From contig OY992537.1 in assembly GCA_963921195.1 (NCBI GenBank), forward strand, positions 62,484,400-62,548,399: 64,000 bases of DNA, given 5' to 3'. Source of the DNA: Pegoplata infirma (taxonomy: Eukaryota; Arthropoda; Insecta; Diptera; Anthomyiidae). Each line of letters starts with the position of its first letter. Position 1 is the stretch's first letter. Made by a program: the position numbers and the translations under genes. Under the pieces are notes generated by a model. The model saw only the letters and a list, made by a program, of their open reading frames with translations. It was not told the origin of the DNA and did not search any database. Positions 52,805-63,179 of this stretch are shown here, in pieces.

Positions 52805-55184
52805 CCCGGTGAAAAATGTTCATATATGAATCATATGTGGTCCAAATATGGACATGTATGTTCATATATGTAAATATATGTTACACATGCGAAAATTGGC
52901 GGCATGTGTACATTAGAGTGGCACTTAAAAATTAAATTTTCGAATTTCAAAATGCGCGGGTCGGAATATTGTGTAATTGCGTCTAAAACTGATTGTGTAA
53001 AAATTTCAGGAAAATCGAATAACTTTAACCCGTGCCGCTTTGAGGTCAAAGTTTCGGGTTTTTGGGGGAAAAGGACGATGATTTGAAAAAAAAAAAAAAA
53101 ATGGTTTTATGAAATTAACTAAAATAATTTTTTTTATTTAGCTTTTACTCAAAACTACTTGGAAAAAATTATGCCAACTTTGTATGACATCATTAACCCG
53201 TTCAAAATTTTAAGCTAAAAATTACTATGAATTTAGGGGGGTACTTCAAATGAGTATTTTCGATTTTTTAAAAATTTTATTAAACAAAATTTTTAAATTC
53301 AACATTTCTATACAAGTCACTTATAAAAAACATCCTAAAGATTAAATATTAAAAAAATTGGGGATATACACCGACTCAATTTTTTTTTGGAGCCGTTTGA
53401 TTTTTGTGGATTTCAAGGAAATTAGAATTTTGTGTAAATTTTTTTTTATGAAAATCGATTTTTGAATAAACTGACCAAATTTAAATTTTTTGTTGCTTCT
53501 TTTGATCAAATTAATTCAGTTAAGAACTATTAACTTTATTAGACATCGTTAACCCATATTGGCAGGGGGCAAATGTGACCCAAGCAGAAAATTCAAAGTT
53601 TGTTTCTAGAATTTTAAGAATTTTATTGTTTCAAATACATTTTGGTGGTCTATTACATACTAATTTATAGTGTCCGACCGAATATTTGGCTTCGGCATTG
53701 GCCAAAGAGCAGCACTCGGCCAGTATTCGGCTTCGGCTACATTTTTGGCCAAATATGGCCTTATACCGAATAATTATATAAAACTTGTACGAACGTGTTA
53801 AAAAAAATTTTTTGTGGAAAAAACAAACACTAAAAAAAAGTCTTGCACTCAAAAAAAAATTTTTACTCAAAACAGATTTCACACTCGAAAAAATGTGCAC
53901 TCAAAAAAAAATTATTTTTATAAAAATTACTAAAAAAAACATTTATGGATTCGGTCAAAATATATTTAAATAGTAAAAACAAATAAAAAAGTTAAATTTG
54001 ACCGAATCCATAAATGTTTTTTTTAGTAATTTTTGTAAAAAAATATTTTTTTTTGAGTGCACATTTTTTCGAGTGTAAAACCTGTTTTGAGTAAAAATTT
54101 TTTTTTGAGTGCAAGACATTTTTTAACACGTTCGTACAAGTTTTATATAATTATTCGGTATAAGGCCATATTTGTCCAAAAATGTAGCCGAAGCCGAAAA
54201 CTGGCCGAGTGCTGCTCTTTGGCCAATGCCGAAGCTAAATATTCGGTCGGACACTATAAATTAGTATGTAATAGACCACCAAAATGATTTTGAAACAATA
54301 AAATTCTTAAAATTCTAGAAACAAACTTTGAATTTTCTGCTTGGGTCATATTTGCCCCCTGCCAATATGGGTTAACGATGTCTAATAAAGTTAATAGTTC
54401 TTAACTGAATTAATTTGATCAAAAGAAGCAACAAAAAACTTAAATTTGGTCAGTTTATTCGGAAATCGATTTTCATAAAAAAAAAATTTACACAAAATTC
54501 TAATTTCCTTGAAATCCACAAAAATCAAACGGCTCCAAAAAAAAATTGAGTCGGTGTATATCCCCAATTTTTTTAATATTTAATCTTTAGGATGTTTTTT
54601 ATAAGTGACTTGTATAGAAATGTTGAATTTAAAAATTTTGTTTAATAAAATTTTTAAAAAATCGAAAATACTCATTTGAAGTACCCCCCTAAATTCATGG
54701 TAATTTTTAGCTTAAAATTTTGAACGGGTTAATGATGTCATACAAAGTTGGCATAATTTTTTCCAAGTAGTTTTGAGTAAAAGCTAAATAAAAAAATTTA
54801 TTTTAGTTAATTTCATAAAACCATTTTTTTTTTTTTTTTCAAATCATCGTCCTTTTTCCCCAAAAACCCGAAACTTTGACCGCAAAGCGGCACGGGTTAA
54901 AGTTATTCGATTTTCCTGAAATTTTTACACAATCATTTTTAGACGCAATTACACAATATTCCGACCCGCGCATTTTGAAATTCGAAAATTTAATTTTTAA
55001 GTGCCACTCTAGTGTACATATATGGCATGGGTTCATATATGTGCATATGTGTTCATATATGATTCATATATGTCTGTCCACATGCCGCCAATTTTCGTAT
55101 ATGCTCATATATTAAATATATATGTTCATATATGTAATCATATGTGAAATATATATGATTCACATTTGAACATTTTTCACTGGG
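52805..55184. mobile_element. 2.38-kb near-perfect foldback, ends CCCRGTGAAAAATGTTCA
   Basis: Ends CCCGGTGAAAAATGTTCATA (52805) and TGAACATTTTTCACTGGG (to 55184). Arms of about 1.15 kb mirror around about 53995 with very few differences, for example AAATGCGCGGGTCGGAATAT, AACCCGTGCCGCTTTG, GTTAAGAACTATTAACTTTA and AGCAGCACTCGGCCAG with their inverses. Outer arms carry CATATATG repeats (52820-52900, 55020-55160). The innermost part resembles a DINE tail (AAAAAAGTTAAATTTGACCG). No ORF of interest: those at 53631-53900 (-) and 54057-54287 (+) are the same frame seen in both arms. Flanks give no certain duplication. Confidence 0.9.
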
Positions 55185-56180
55185 AATATAAATTTTTAAA
55201 TGTTTCTTACCCAAAAACGCCGTAACAAATTTAGCACAAATGAATTTTAATATATGGGTCATCATAACACACGGGGAAAATATGCATTATTACGAAAAAA
55301 ATACAACTTTTTAAAGTGCTATTTTCATGATCTTTAAAATTTATTATTAACAAATTTGTTGTATTTAGCGCTATAAAGTTATAAAATTAAAAACAACAAA
55401 TGACATAAAAAAATCGAGTTTAAATTTTAGTATTAAGAAACTTTTAAGCATTTTCGTTAAATCTATTATTAAAAAAATAAAATGTTTTTTAAGTTATTAA
55501 AAAAAACTCATCATTTTTTTACAACTTCATGTCTGAGACACGACTTTTTATGACAAAAATAACATTTGTCTTTTCTTGTTAATTTTTTTCTCTTCACTTT
55601 TTTAAAAAAAAAACTTTAATGAAAGATCTGTGATGGTTTTTTTAGAAAAAAAAAAAATATGTGTTCATATGCAGGCATTACATCAAAATCTAATAAAAAA
55701 AATAATAATAAAGCGAAATAAACCATAAATGCCGCCACTAATAAAAATCTCAATTTCAAAAATAAATATACAAAATATATACCGTTGACTAAGGAAAACC
55801 GTATGAAATGAAAATCTAAATCTATATAAAAACACATAAATGACAAATCTTATGCATTTTTAAAAATAAATACCAAAAAAAAATAAGAAAAAAAATCCAA
55901 AATGTAAAACAAGCTAAATTAGTAATGCCTTAACTTAGTTTTGCTTTTTAGGAATACATGGTAGCGAAAAATTAAGGAGAAATTTATTTAAAAAATGTAA
56001 TTAGCTTCACCCCAACTTCACCTGTAGATCGGGGATATATTAGGTCAATAAATTTCTCATTTTCAAAATTTCAAAACGCTGTGCTGGACGAAAATTGATC
56101 CATGGAAATTTTATAAATATTTTTCCTCAATGTACTCTACATAACAAAACTTTTGGCAACAATTTAAAAAAGAAAAACAA
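55185..56180. other. Unassigned AT-rich stretch
   Basis: Homopolymer-rich; short hydrophobic ORF on the minus strand (55616-55846) is not convincing. No repeat recognised. Confidence 0.4.
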
Positions 56181-56385
56181 ATAAAAAATTTAAATTCAAC
56201 CTTGCCGAATGTAGTGATACCCTCCTAGATTTCAAAAAGATTATTCCAAAAAACTTTATTTAAAGGGAAATTACTTTTGAAAAAAAAAAAAAAATTTTAA
56301 AAAAAATGTTGGCAAAAAAAAATTTTTGATAAAAAAAATTCGCGATTTTTTTCTTTTTTTGTCAAAGAATATGTTCGTTCTTGTT
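56181..56385 (-). repeat. DINE subfamily B tail fragment
   Basis: AAATTTAAATTCAACCTTGC, CCGAATGTAGTGATACCCTCC and CAAAGAATATGTTCGTTCTTG match the tail half of subfamily B in reverse. It is cut by the element at 56386. Confidence 0.7.
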
Positions 56386-57253
56386 CACTCAAAAAAAAAA
56401 CTGTAATGTAAGCAAAAAAAGCTTGTAAACCTACAAGAAAATTTGCTGATTCTGAACCCACAATTTTTTTGCTAAAGTTAGCAAAAATGTTTTGCCAATA
56501 ATTAGTTAACTTTTTTTTTTTTTTTTTTGAAATTAGTTCATACACATCTGAGGACCCCATTGGGTTCGTACCCGATAGGTCCAGACCCCGATGGGCCTAG
56601 ACCTAGTTGGGTTCCTTAAAAATCGTCATAGTTTTTGATCCAAAATTTGTGTCCGTTTCGCTCTACCTTGCTTAGTTTTTGAGATACGTGATTTTAGGGG
56701 ACCACCGGGGTTTTGAGAATTAAAAAACTCGATAACTTCAAAAATATTACTCATAGAGCTTTTAGTTATTTTGCGCTCTCTTTCTTGTTGATAGCTACAA
56801 AAATGCTTTTGGACTTTTTGTCATGTCGGCAATATTTACCGAGATATGAGCATTTTAAAATTTTCGGGAATGCTAACTTTTTTGGATCCAAAGTTAGGAC
56901 CCATTAGGGTCCACACATGTGAAGAGACACGGCGATACTATGGGGAGCCCGATAACCAAAAATTACCTACATTTTGCTCCATCTGGGTTAGTTTCCGAGA
57001 TAGCGTCATTTTAAGTTTTCTTAAAAAAATTTACAATTTATTTTTGCTAATATTAGCAAAAAAAGCTTGTAAAAATTTGGTCAACTCAATTTTAAATTTA
57101 GTAAAAAAATTAATTAAAATTGCTAATGCGCTAAATGAAGTTTACAAGATATTTTTGCTAACATGCTAATCTCAACTAAAAATTTGCTAAAGGTTAGCTT
57201 ACTAGCATTAGCAAAACAAAATTAGTAAATCTACTAATGTATTATTTTGAGTG
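56386..57253. mobile_element. 868-bp TIR element (CACTCAAAA...TTTTGAGTG)
   Basis: Left CACTCAAAAAAAAAACTG, right TGTATTATTTTGAGTG then TA; the left flank reads TT, so the TA duplication is imperfect. Outer parts are GCTAA/TTAGC and GCAAAAAAAGCTTGTAAA words. The middle holds the same blocks as 28430-28890 in the other orientation (GTCCGTTTCGCTCTACCTTG, GGGTCCAGACC-like). Confidence 0.65.
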
Positions 57254-57255
57254 TA

Positions 57256-57870
57256 GCACCATTAACATTTTCGTGGATAGCTTTGGAGATCTAAAGGCTT
57301 TAGAATCAAACACTGTAAAATCGGGGATCGTTAGTAATTGTTTACCATCCCTTCGTCGAATAAGTCAGCACACAGTCAAGTTAATCTGCGTCTCTGCACA
57401 TAGTGGGTTAGCTGGGAATGAATTGATGATGAATGTCTAAGAAATCCGAGTCGATGGGGGAAAGTGTCGAACCTGATATCTCCGTTCCAATAGTGGAATT
57501 GATGAACAAAATTGATAGGATGACAGAAAATTTAATGAAGAACATGTGGATATAACTGTCTATGTGCAGGATATCGCGAACCCTGTGGCCACTGCCAAAT
57601 TCAAAGAGGGCAAACAGACGGTTAGGAAGTACCAACAGGACACTGTATAATCTACCAAATGGCCGTGTATAGGGGAATTTCTGCAGAACCTGTGAGAAAG
57701 TGGAGGAATAGGAGTCAGTGAAGCACTTTTTGTGTGAATGTTCGGTTCTGATGAAGCGCCACCTTAGGTTTTTGGAGCAAAGATTTTTCGATGACCTAGA
57801 TTGCATAAACAGTGTCCCATTGACATCTCTAGCAGAATATCTTCGAGAATCGAGGTGGTTTTAGAATAAG
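57256..57870 (+). pseudogene. LINE RNase H end and C-terminal tail relic
   Basis: The frame 57258-57430 reads INIFVDSFGDLKALESNTVK (the Asp of RNase H block 3, usual form FVDSQAALKAL) and VKLICVSAHSGLAGNEL (last block, VPGH changed to VSAH, which retains the His). After frameshifts, 57715-57868 reads SVKHFLCECS, HLRFLEQRFFDDLDCINS and LAEYLRESRWF ending TAG, the C-terminus also found, more damaged, at 29110-29190. Dead, and 5'-bounded by the 56386-57253 element. Confidence 0.75.
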
Positions 57871-58190
57871 AACTTTGTATCAGAGGGGCAGGACCACTTT
57901 AAGGTATGGTGGGTCCCTGGGCATAAAATAATTTGGACTCCGATGGAAAGTAAAAAGTCGAATAAAAAACACATTTTTTTGGTACAAATTAAACTTATGT
58001 TTTTTATCTGTTTAAAGACAAAGAAACTGAAAAAATATTTGGAGTAGGGATATTCTGGTTCGAGGTCATTTTTCTTTTCGTATTAAAACCATGATATTTG
58101 TGTAGTACAATTTGATTTTAATGAGACCTTTTCCATCTCAGAATCTGAGACCTTTGTGATGTGAAAAATTTCTCAGAATCTGAGACTTTT
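57871..58190. other. Unassigned spacer with a shared motif
   Basis: GGATATTCTGGTTCGAGGTC and TTAAAACCATGATATT near 58047-58110 recur at 61932-61995 in the insert at 61924-62418. Otherwise nothing seen. Confidence 0.4.
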
Positions 58191-58640
58191 TATACCCTAC
58201 ACCACTTTATGGTACAGGGTATATACAGGGACGCACCATTGGACCGGTAGAAGCTGATTAAATAAAACAAATTTACAAAAAATAAAAAATAAATGTATGG
58301 GAACCGCCTTAATTGTTAAAGATAGAGGGTGGGTGTGTTCAGAGAAAATGTTTGGACTAAAAAAATATTGTGGGTCGGTCATACATTTTGTTGCTCTAAG
58401 GGCACTATTAGGGCAGTTAGAGCGGTTGGAACAAATTTTAAAAAATGTCGTTTTGCGTGGGAGCCCCCTTAGAAATTGGAGATAGGGTATTAGTTTGTTC
58501 CAAAGAAATGTTGAGACGTAAAAATTAATGGGGGTCGGTCTTATAAAGGACCCCTCTATGACGCACCATTGGAGCAGTAGAAATGATTTTAAGATTGAAA
58601 AATTACAATAAAATTTTTTCAAAAAATTTTAAAAAATAGT
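58191..58640 (+). repeat. DINE-like head and a 330-bp direct repeat
   Basis: TATACCCTACACCACTTTAT...CAGGGTATATA (58192-58224) resembles a DINE hairpin head. GACGCACCATTGGACCGGTAG at about 58230 recurs as GACGCACCATTGGAGCAGTAG at about 58559, marking a duplication of about 330 bp. Remaining sequence (GTGGGTCGGTC, GGGGGTCGGTC) also repeats internally. Confidence 0.5.
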
Positions 58641-58867
58641 AATAATCGTTATCCCACGATCTTCCTGGGCAAAAAATTTGTAGAATTGATAGAAGTTTTA
58701 CACAAAAAAATTTCAAAAAAATCGAAGAGTACAAACATTTTCAAAAATGAGATTTAAATTTTAAAACTTAAAAATCGCATACTAGAGCGCTTTTAAGAAC
58801 TTTTTGGGATTTTTTTTTAGAAAGTACGTAAAAAAACAAAAATTTTGAAAAAAAAAATTGAAATTTG

Positions 58868-59084
58868 GACCATTATTGAAGAAGTTATGATTAATAGAAG
58901 TTTGAGTAAAGGAACAAACTACCAATTTTTAAGAATTCGATATCTTTTGAACGGGTCATCAAAAAAATCTGAAAATTTACTACTTAGGAGTTTTCGAAGG
59001 GTACTAACAACTATAAACAAATTGGGAAAATCTAAAAAAAAAGTTTTTCAAAGTGTCCGATTTCACATGGAATGCCCCATATAT
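58868..59084 (+). repeat. Foldback-arm relic ending TGGAATGCCCCATATA
   Basis: 58868-59035 is the direct copy of 7225-7400. It is followed by GTGTCCGATTTCACA and the terminus TGGAATGCCCC, shared with the right end of 47179-50911, and by ATATA, its usual target context. Confidence 0.6.
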
Positions 59085-59204
59085 TACATCCTTTCTTCAA
59101 TTTTTTCATTTGATTAAGATTTAAGGTATATTCTAAGTATTGCGGATGCAAAAATTCATGAAGAATTTTGAATTTTGAACTTTTTCTTGACTTTTTAAAA
59201 AAAG

Positions 59205-59400
59205 GACATTTTCGAGGAGGGCGAATCCTTGTTCCGATTTGCACAAATTTTAGCAAATACATTGAGTATATTATAACAGTTGGATTTTCAAAATTTCATG
59301 AAATAACTTAAATTTTTACCCTTTTTCTGAACCTTGTTTTAAAAAGGACATTTTTGAGCTAGGCGTATCCTTGCTCCGAATTGGACAAAATTTTGTAGCA
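59205..59400 (+). repeat. Diverged tandem repeat, period about 141 bp
   Basis: GGACATTTTCGAGGAGGGCG, ATCCTTGTTCCGATTTG at 59205-59245 and GGACATTTTTGAGCTAGGCG, ATCCTTGCTCCGAATTGG at 59346-59385. A third weaker unit may lie near 59500 (GGATACGAATCCTTGGGCGG). Confidence 0.5.
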
Positions 59401-60229
59401 TAATTAATGGCAATTTAGGTAATAACTACAATAAATAACATGAAGATTAAAGCGTTAGTTTTCGTTTTATGCCGTATTTTAATTTCAGGATATATGGGAA
59501 GGATACGAATCCTTGGGCGGATATTGACCAAATTCAAAATTTTTCTTGATCTTATCGATCTTAACAAGTGTTCCAAATTTTAACGCTCTAACTTAACTCC
59601 TTCTATTTTTGGCCACTCTTTACATGAAGACGCAACACTGTACACCGCACATTGCTGTCATCACCTGATCATTTTCTAAAAATTAATCAATGTTGTAAAT
59701 TACAACATTCGCAAAATATTTGCCACCTTACTATGGCAACATAGTCAGCAAACCAAATGTTATTTTTAAAGATTTATGTTTGGAATACGTACTCTCATGC
59801 AGTGGTGTCTAAATCCAACCCACAAAAACATCTGCATGTACATGGGAATTGTGTTTTATTTTTTCAATCTTGGATGGATGTATCATCCCAAGAATGGTGC
59901 GTATATATTTTTAATATTACTCTAAACTTATAAGATGCCTAAAAAGAAAATGTATGCATAAATTGCATTTGACACTATAGAAAAATAACGTAACGTTACT
60001 CATGCGTCTTCATGTAATTATGTGACCCTTGTAATGTGCATGCATGAAACTGTAAAAAAAAAATCAAAAGAAAAAGTTTTTCTAGGTGAATACGGGTAAC
60101 TGGAAATAAAGTGTACACTTGAAATAAAAATTCTGTCAAATTATAGAAAAAACTAAAAAAAAAAAACATAATCTGAGTGGCCACTGAAACCCATCTTTTG
60201 TAAGTGATAGAGAGAATTTCTGAAATTAT
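59401..60229. other. Unassigned AT-rich stretch
   Basis: No gene or repeat recognised; the ORF 59996-60232 (-) has no motif. Confidence 0.4.
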
Positions 60230-60390
60230 CATGGTCCTCGTTTGTCTGTGAAAATCAAGTTTTTGACGAAACTAAGGAACTATGGATCCCGATATAAATA
60301 AAACATTCTTGTTAAGTTCCCCATCGGATAAAGTGTAAATGTGGACGAAATCGGTCGAGTACTTCAAAAGTTATGAATGGAAAAATATTG
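60230..60390 (+). repeat. DINE body fragment
   Basis: TCCTCGTTTGTCTGTGAAAA, TTTTTGACGAAACTAAGGAAC, CGAAATCGGTCGAGTACTTC and AAAAGTTATGAATGG follow the part of DINE just after the (GTCY)n tract (compare 62690-62825). Confidence 0.6.
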
Positions 60391-60982
60391 ATATAAAAAA
60401 TAAGAAAAAAAAAATTACAAAAAATCTAAAAATAATTTGATTTACAGAAAATAGGGGAAGTTTAAAACTAAACAAGTTGAAAATAAATACACACACCAAG
60501 AATTTATAAAAAGGAAATCAAAGTGACGTTTATGAAAATGTAAAAAATCTAAAAATATGAAATTGTAAACAAAAACTAACAAAACGAAATTAAAAAAAAA
60601 AAATCAAAAATAAACCGTGAAATATACATACAAGTTTTTAAAGTTATTTATAAATTAAAAAAAAATTTAAAAAAATTGAAAATACAACAATCTAAAAAAA
60701 CGTGTAAAACTTAAAAAAAGAATCTCCAAAAAAATATTGTTACACTATTTTAAAACATCAAGTAACAATATACTTTTGTATAAAGACTTTCTATTTTCTT
60801 GTACAATTCAACCGCATGTGTCAAAAATGCTGACATACAACAGCTGGCATATTAAATTTAAATGATGAATATGAATATTTTGTGTTTTCCGTTCTACATA
60901 AACCCTTCAACACCCTTGAAAAACCATTAAAGTGATGAAAAACTAAACTATATTATTAAAACGTACACATTTTTTTTGAGTG
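60391..60982. other. A-rich stretch with a MITE-type right end
   Basis: Mostly A-rich low complexity. TTTTTTTTGAGTG at about 60970-60982 followed by TA is the right terminus of the CACTCAAAA family; no left end was found. Confidence 0.4.
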
Positions 60983-61065
60983 TATGTTAGTTTAAGAACG
61001 GGAAACATAAAGGATTTTGTAAGGGCGGAATAAAGATACATGTTGCTGATTGATAAAGATACAAA

Positions 61066-61147
61066 ATGGCCAGACTACAAGAAAAATTATTAATAATATT
61101 AACAATATTATTGCTACAAATATGCAGACAAGGATTTGCTATGAAAG
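61066..61147 (+). CDS. Probable first coding exon with signal peptide, unidentified gene
   Basis: ATG at 61066 sits in a good insect start context (ACAAAATGG). The 27 codons read MARLQEKLLIILTILLLQIC followed by RQGFAMK, then one base and a consensus donor G|GTGAGT at 61148. This is a textbook signal peptide: short charged n-region, 13 or so hydrophobic residues, and a likely cleavage after GFA. The exon ends in phase 1. Read-through would stop at once (GTGAGTAA), so the ORF makes sense only if spliced. The product would be secreted or membrane-anchored. No downstream exon is visible before 64000, so the first intron is at least 2.85 kb. The 5' UTR may begin near 60990 or at an upstream exon. 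The gene family cannot be identified from this exon. Confidence 0.6.
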
Positions 61148-61153
61148 GTGAGT
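61148..61153 (+). promoter_or_regulatory. Splice donor GTGAGT
   Basis: AAAG|GTGAGTAAG matches the donor consensus at nearly every position and directly follows the signal-peptide frame. Confidence 0.6.
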
Positions 61154-61664
61154 AAGAATTTTATTTTTTTCAACAATTTTAAATTTTAAGATAATTCGTA
61201 GAATTATCACGAAAGCAGACATGACAGTCGATTTTAAATATAAATAATTACATTTAAATTACTTCCTAGAATTTAAAATAAAATTTTAAAAATTTTAACA
61301 TTAAACATTAAGTGTGTGGCAATCGAAGGAGTGCTGATGATGGAAGGGTGGCATCTTCCGAAAGCTGTCGACATCTCCACTTAGCCTGTGTTGTCACTTG
61401 ATTTTTTTCAGATTTTCTCATTGTACAACAATTATTATTTCTCAGAAATAATTAATATGGACTCAAACCGAACTAAATAAAAATTCAGTTTTTAAAAATT
61501 TGTCATAAATTTTCTTATTTAAAAAAAATAAGTAAGACTCGTGTAGGCCGAATCAAAAACCCCGTATACACTTTTTTGGATTTGACCAGATTTTTTGGGA
61601 TTTCCTTAATTTTCCTACGTTTTTCTGATTGTTTTGAATCTTTCTGGTTTTTTTTATTAGATTT
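61154..61664 (+). other. Presumed intron sequence, nothing recognised
   Basis: No exon or repeat seen. The patch 61318-61390 (GAAGGAGTGCTGATGATGG) is less AT-rich but has no clear frame. Confidence 0.35.
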
Positions 61665-62548
61665 TTAATATGATAATGTTTTTAGGCTGGTGTCTATTAA
61701 TATGATAATATTTTTAGGCTGATGTCTAATTTTAAAAATGATGCAGGACTCCACCTCAGTTTGATTATATAAGCTAACAACTTACAAAAATGAAAATAAG
61801 AATTACTGTTATAATTTTCTTAAAACCAAATAGGTTTGCAACTTCGATTTGTAACTTGGATAATAACTCACCAGCTGGTGAATAAAAACGTTTTTCACCA
61901 GATGGTGAATAAAACGTAACATATTTTGTGAGGATGTTTATTCTGGCTCGAGGTCATTATTTTCTTTACTAATTAAAACCATGATATTCTCATAGCATAA
62001 TTTTCAAGAAAATTATTTTTTGTTTTAAATTTATTTATGTTGGTCATTTTTGCAAGACTTAATCGACACGTGTTTCGGAATTTGTCAAGATTATTTAGCA
62101 AAAATAGAAACGATATACTACAAAGTAGCAAACGAGTCTAATGACAAATCGTTTGTGCACAAACTAAAACATTAATACATATTCGACTCTATCCACAATG
62201 TGAATTAGAAAGACGAAGAAATTGTACTATGTTAGTAAGTAACGATTGTCAATAACCAACAAAAATATTTAAAACATTTTACATACGATAGTCCATTGGA
62301 CTACAACAATATGTTTTTTGTTGTTGTGCATGAAATTATACCATTATTAGGGCAATTCATCACTATGGCGTGCCAACCATTATGTTCAAATTCTGATTAA
62401 TTTTTATTAATAAATAACACGTAACATAATTATTTTTCAACAAAATTTTTTTTTCATCTAAATTTTTTTTTCGTCAATTTTTTTTTTCATCAAATTTTAT
62501 TTTCATCAAATTTTTTTTTATCATCAATATTTTTTTTTCATCAATTAT
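61665..62548 (+). repeat. T-rich element with CACCAGCTGGTG head, copy 4
   Basis: The head start is duplicated (AATATGATAATGTTTTTAGG and AATATGATAATATTTTTAGG, both leading to TGTCTA). CACCTCAGTTTGATTATATA follows, then CACCAGCTGGTGAATAAAA and CACCAGATGGTGAATAAAA. A 495-bp insert follows ACGTAACATA; the short T-rich array 62440-62548 ends at a DINE head. Confidence 0.7.
61924..62418. mobile_element. 495-bp insert flanked by 10-bp direct repeat ACGTAACATA
   Basis: ACGTAACATA at 61914-61923 and 62419-62428 flanks unrelated sequence; sister copies read AAGTAACATTATTATTTTTCA uninterrupted. The first 70 bp (GGATGTTTATTCTGGCTCGA, TTAAAACCATGATATT) recur near 58047. The far end is TAATAAATAAC, an A/T tail. 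A 10-bp duplication with an A-rich end would fit a retroposon (SINE-like), but no A/B boxes are certain. Confidence 0.5.
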
Positions 62549-62960
62549 TATACCCTCCACTCTGGTGATATAGGGTATATATAAGTTTGTCATTCCGTAT
62601 GTAACACATTGAAATATTGGTTTAGGACCCCATAAAGTATATATATTCAAGATCCTTGATCGATTTTAAGTCGATCTAACGATGCCCGTCTGTCTGTCTG
62701 TTGAAATCACGTTTTTGACAATAATCCGGAACCGATTTAAACCAAAAGTTGCGGAATTTTCCTAGGAAGAAACTGATGTATTTTTTTTTTAAATTGGTTA
62801 AGTATTTTAAAAGTTATGAGTGAATTTCTGAAAATACTCTCAGATGTTTTCAACATAACCCTAAATTTACTCATATTTTGTGTAGATGCATAACAAAGAA
62901 TACGGAAATGAAAAAAAAAACGGAGAAAAAGAAAAAAATCTTTACAAAAAAACTTTAAAA
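62549..62960 (+). mobile_element. DINE-like element, 3'-truncated
   Basis: Head TATACCCTCCACTCTGGTG with TAGGGTATA, core, GTCTGTCTGTCTG at 62690-62702, then TTTTTGACAATAATCCGGAAC and AAAAGTTATGAGTG. No tail (GGAGGGTAT...) is found; the 3' boundary is uncertain. Confidence 0.7.
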
Positions 62961-63049
62961 TATGTAAAACAAAATCTAAATTTAATTAAAAAAAAGTTCG
63001 TTAAGTAATAATAAAAAAATTGATAGTTATTATTTTTATGTACATAGCA

Positions 63050-63064
63050 TGTGTGTGTGTGTGT
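63050..63064. repeat. Short (GT)n microsatellite
   Basis: GTGTGTGTGTGTGTG, about 7 units. Confidence 0.8.
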
Positions 63065-63179
63065 CCGTTTTTGCTTCGTCATATTAACGGGGTTGCCAGA
63101 CTTTTTTTGGCTTTGTCGCCAAATCGGGCAAAAATTGCCCAAATCCGGAAAATCTATATATATATATAAAAGAGTAATG

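Noticed and set aside
53631..54287. Paired ORFs of 76-89 codons on opposite strands
   Set aside because: They are the same frame read in the two arms of a palindrome; no domain, start context or splice signal.
47179..55184. Assembly artefact making false palindromes
   Set aside because: Arms differ by scattered substitutions and indels, the ends carry target duplications, and one arm holds an insertion that the other lacks. A technical inversion would be identical in both arms.
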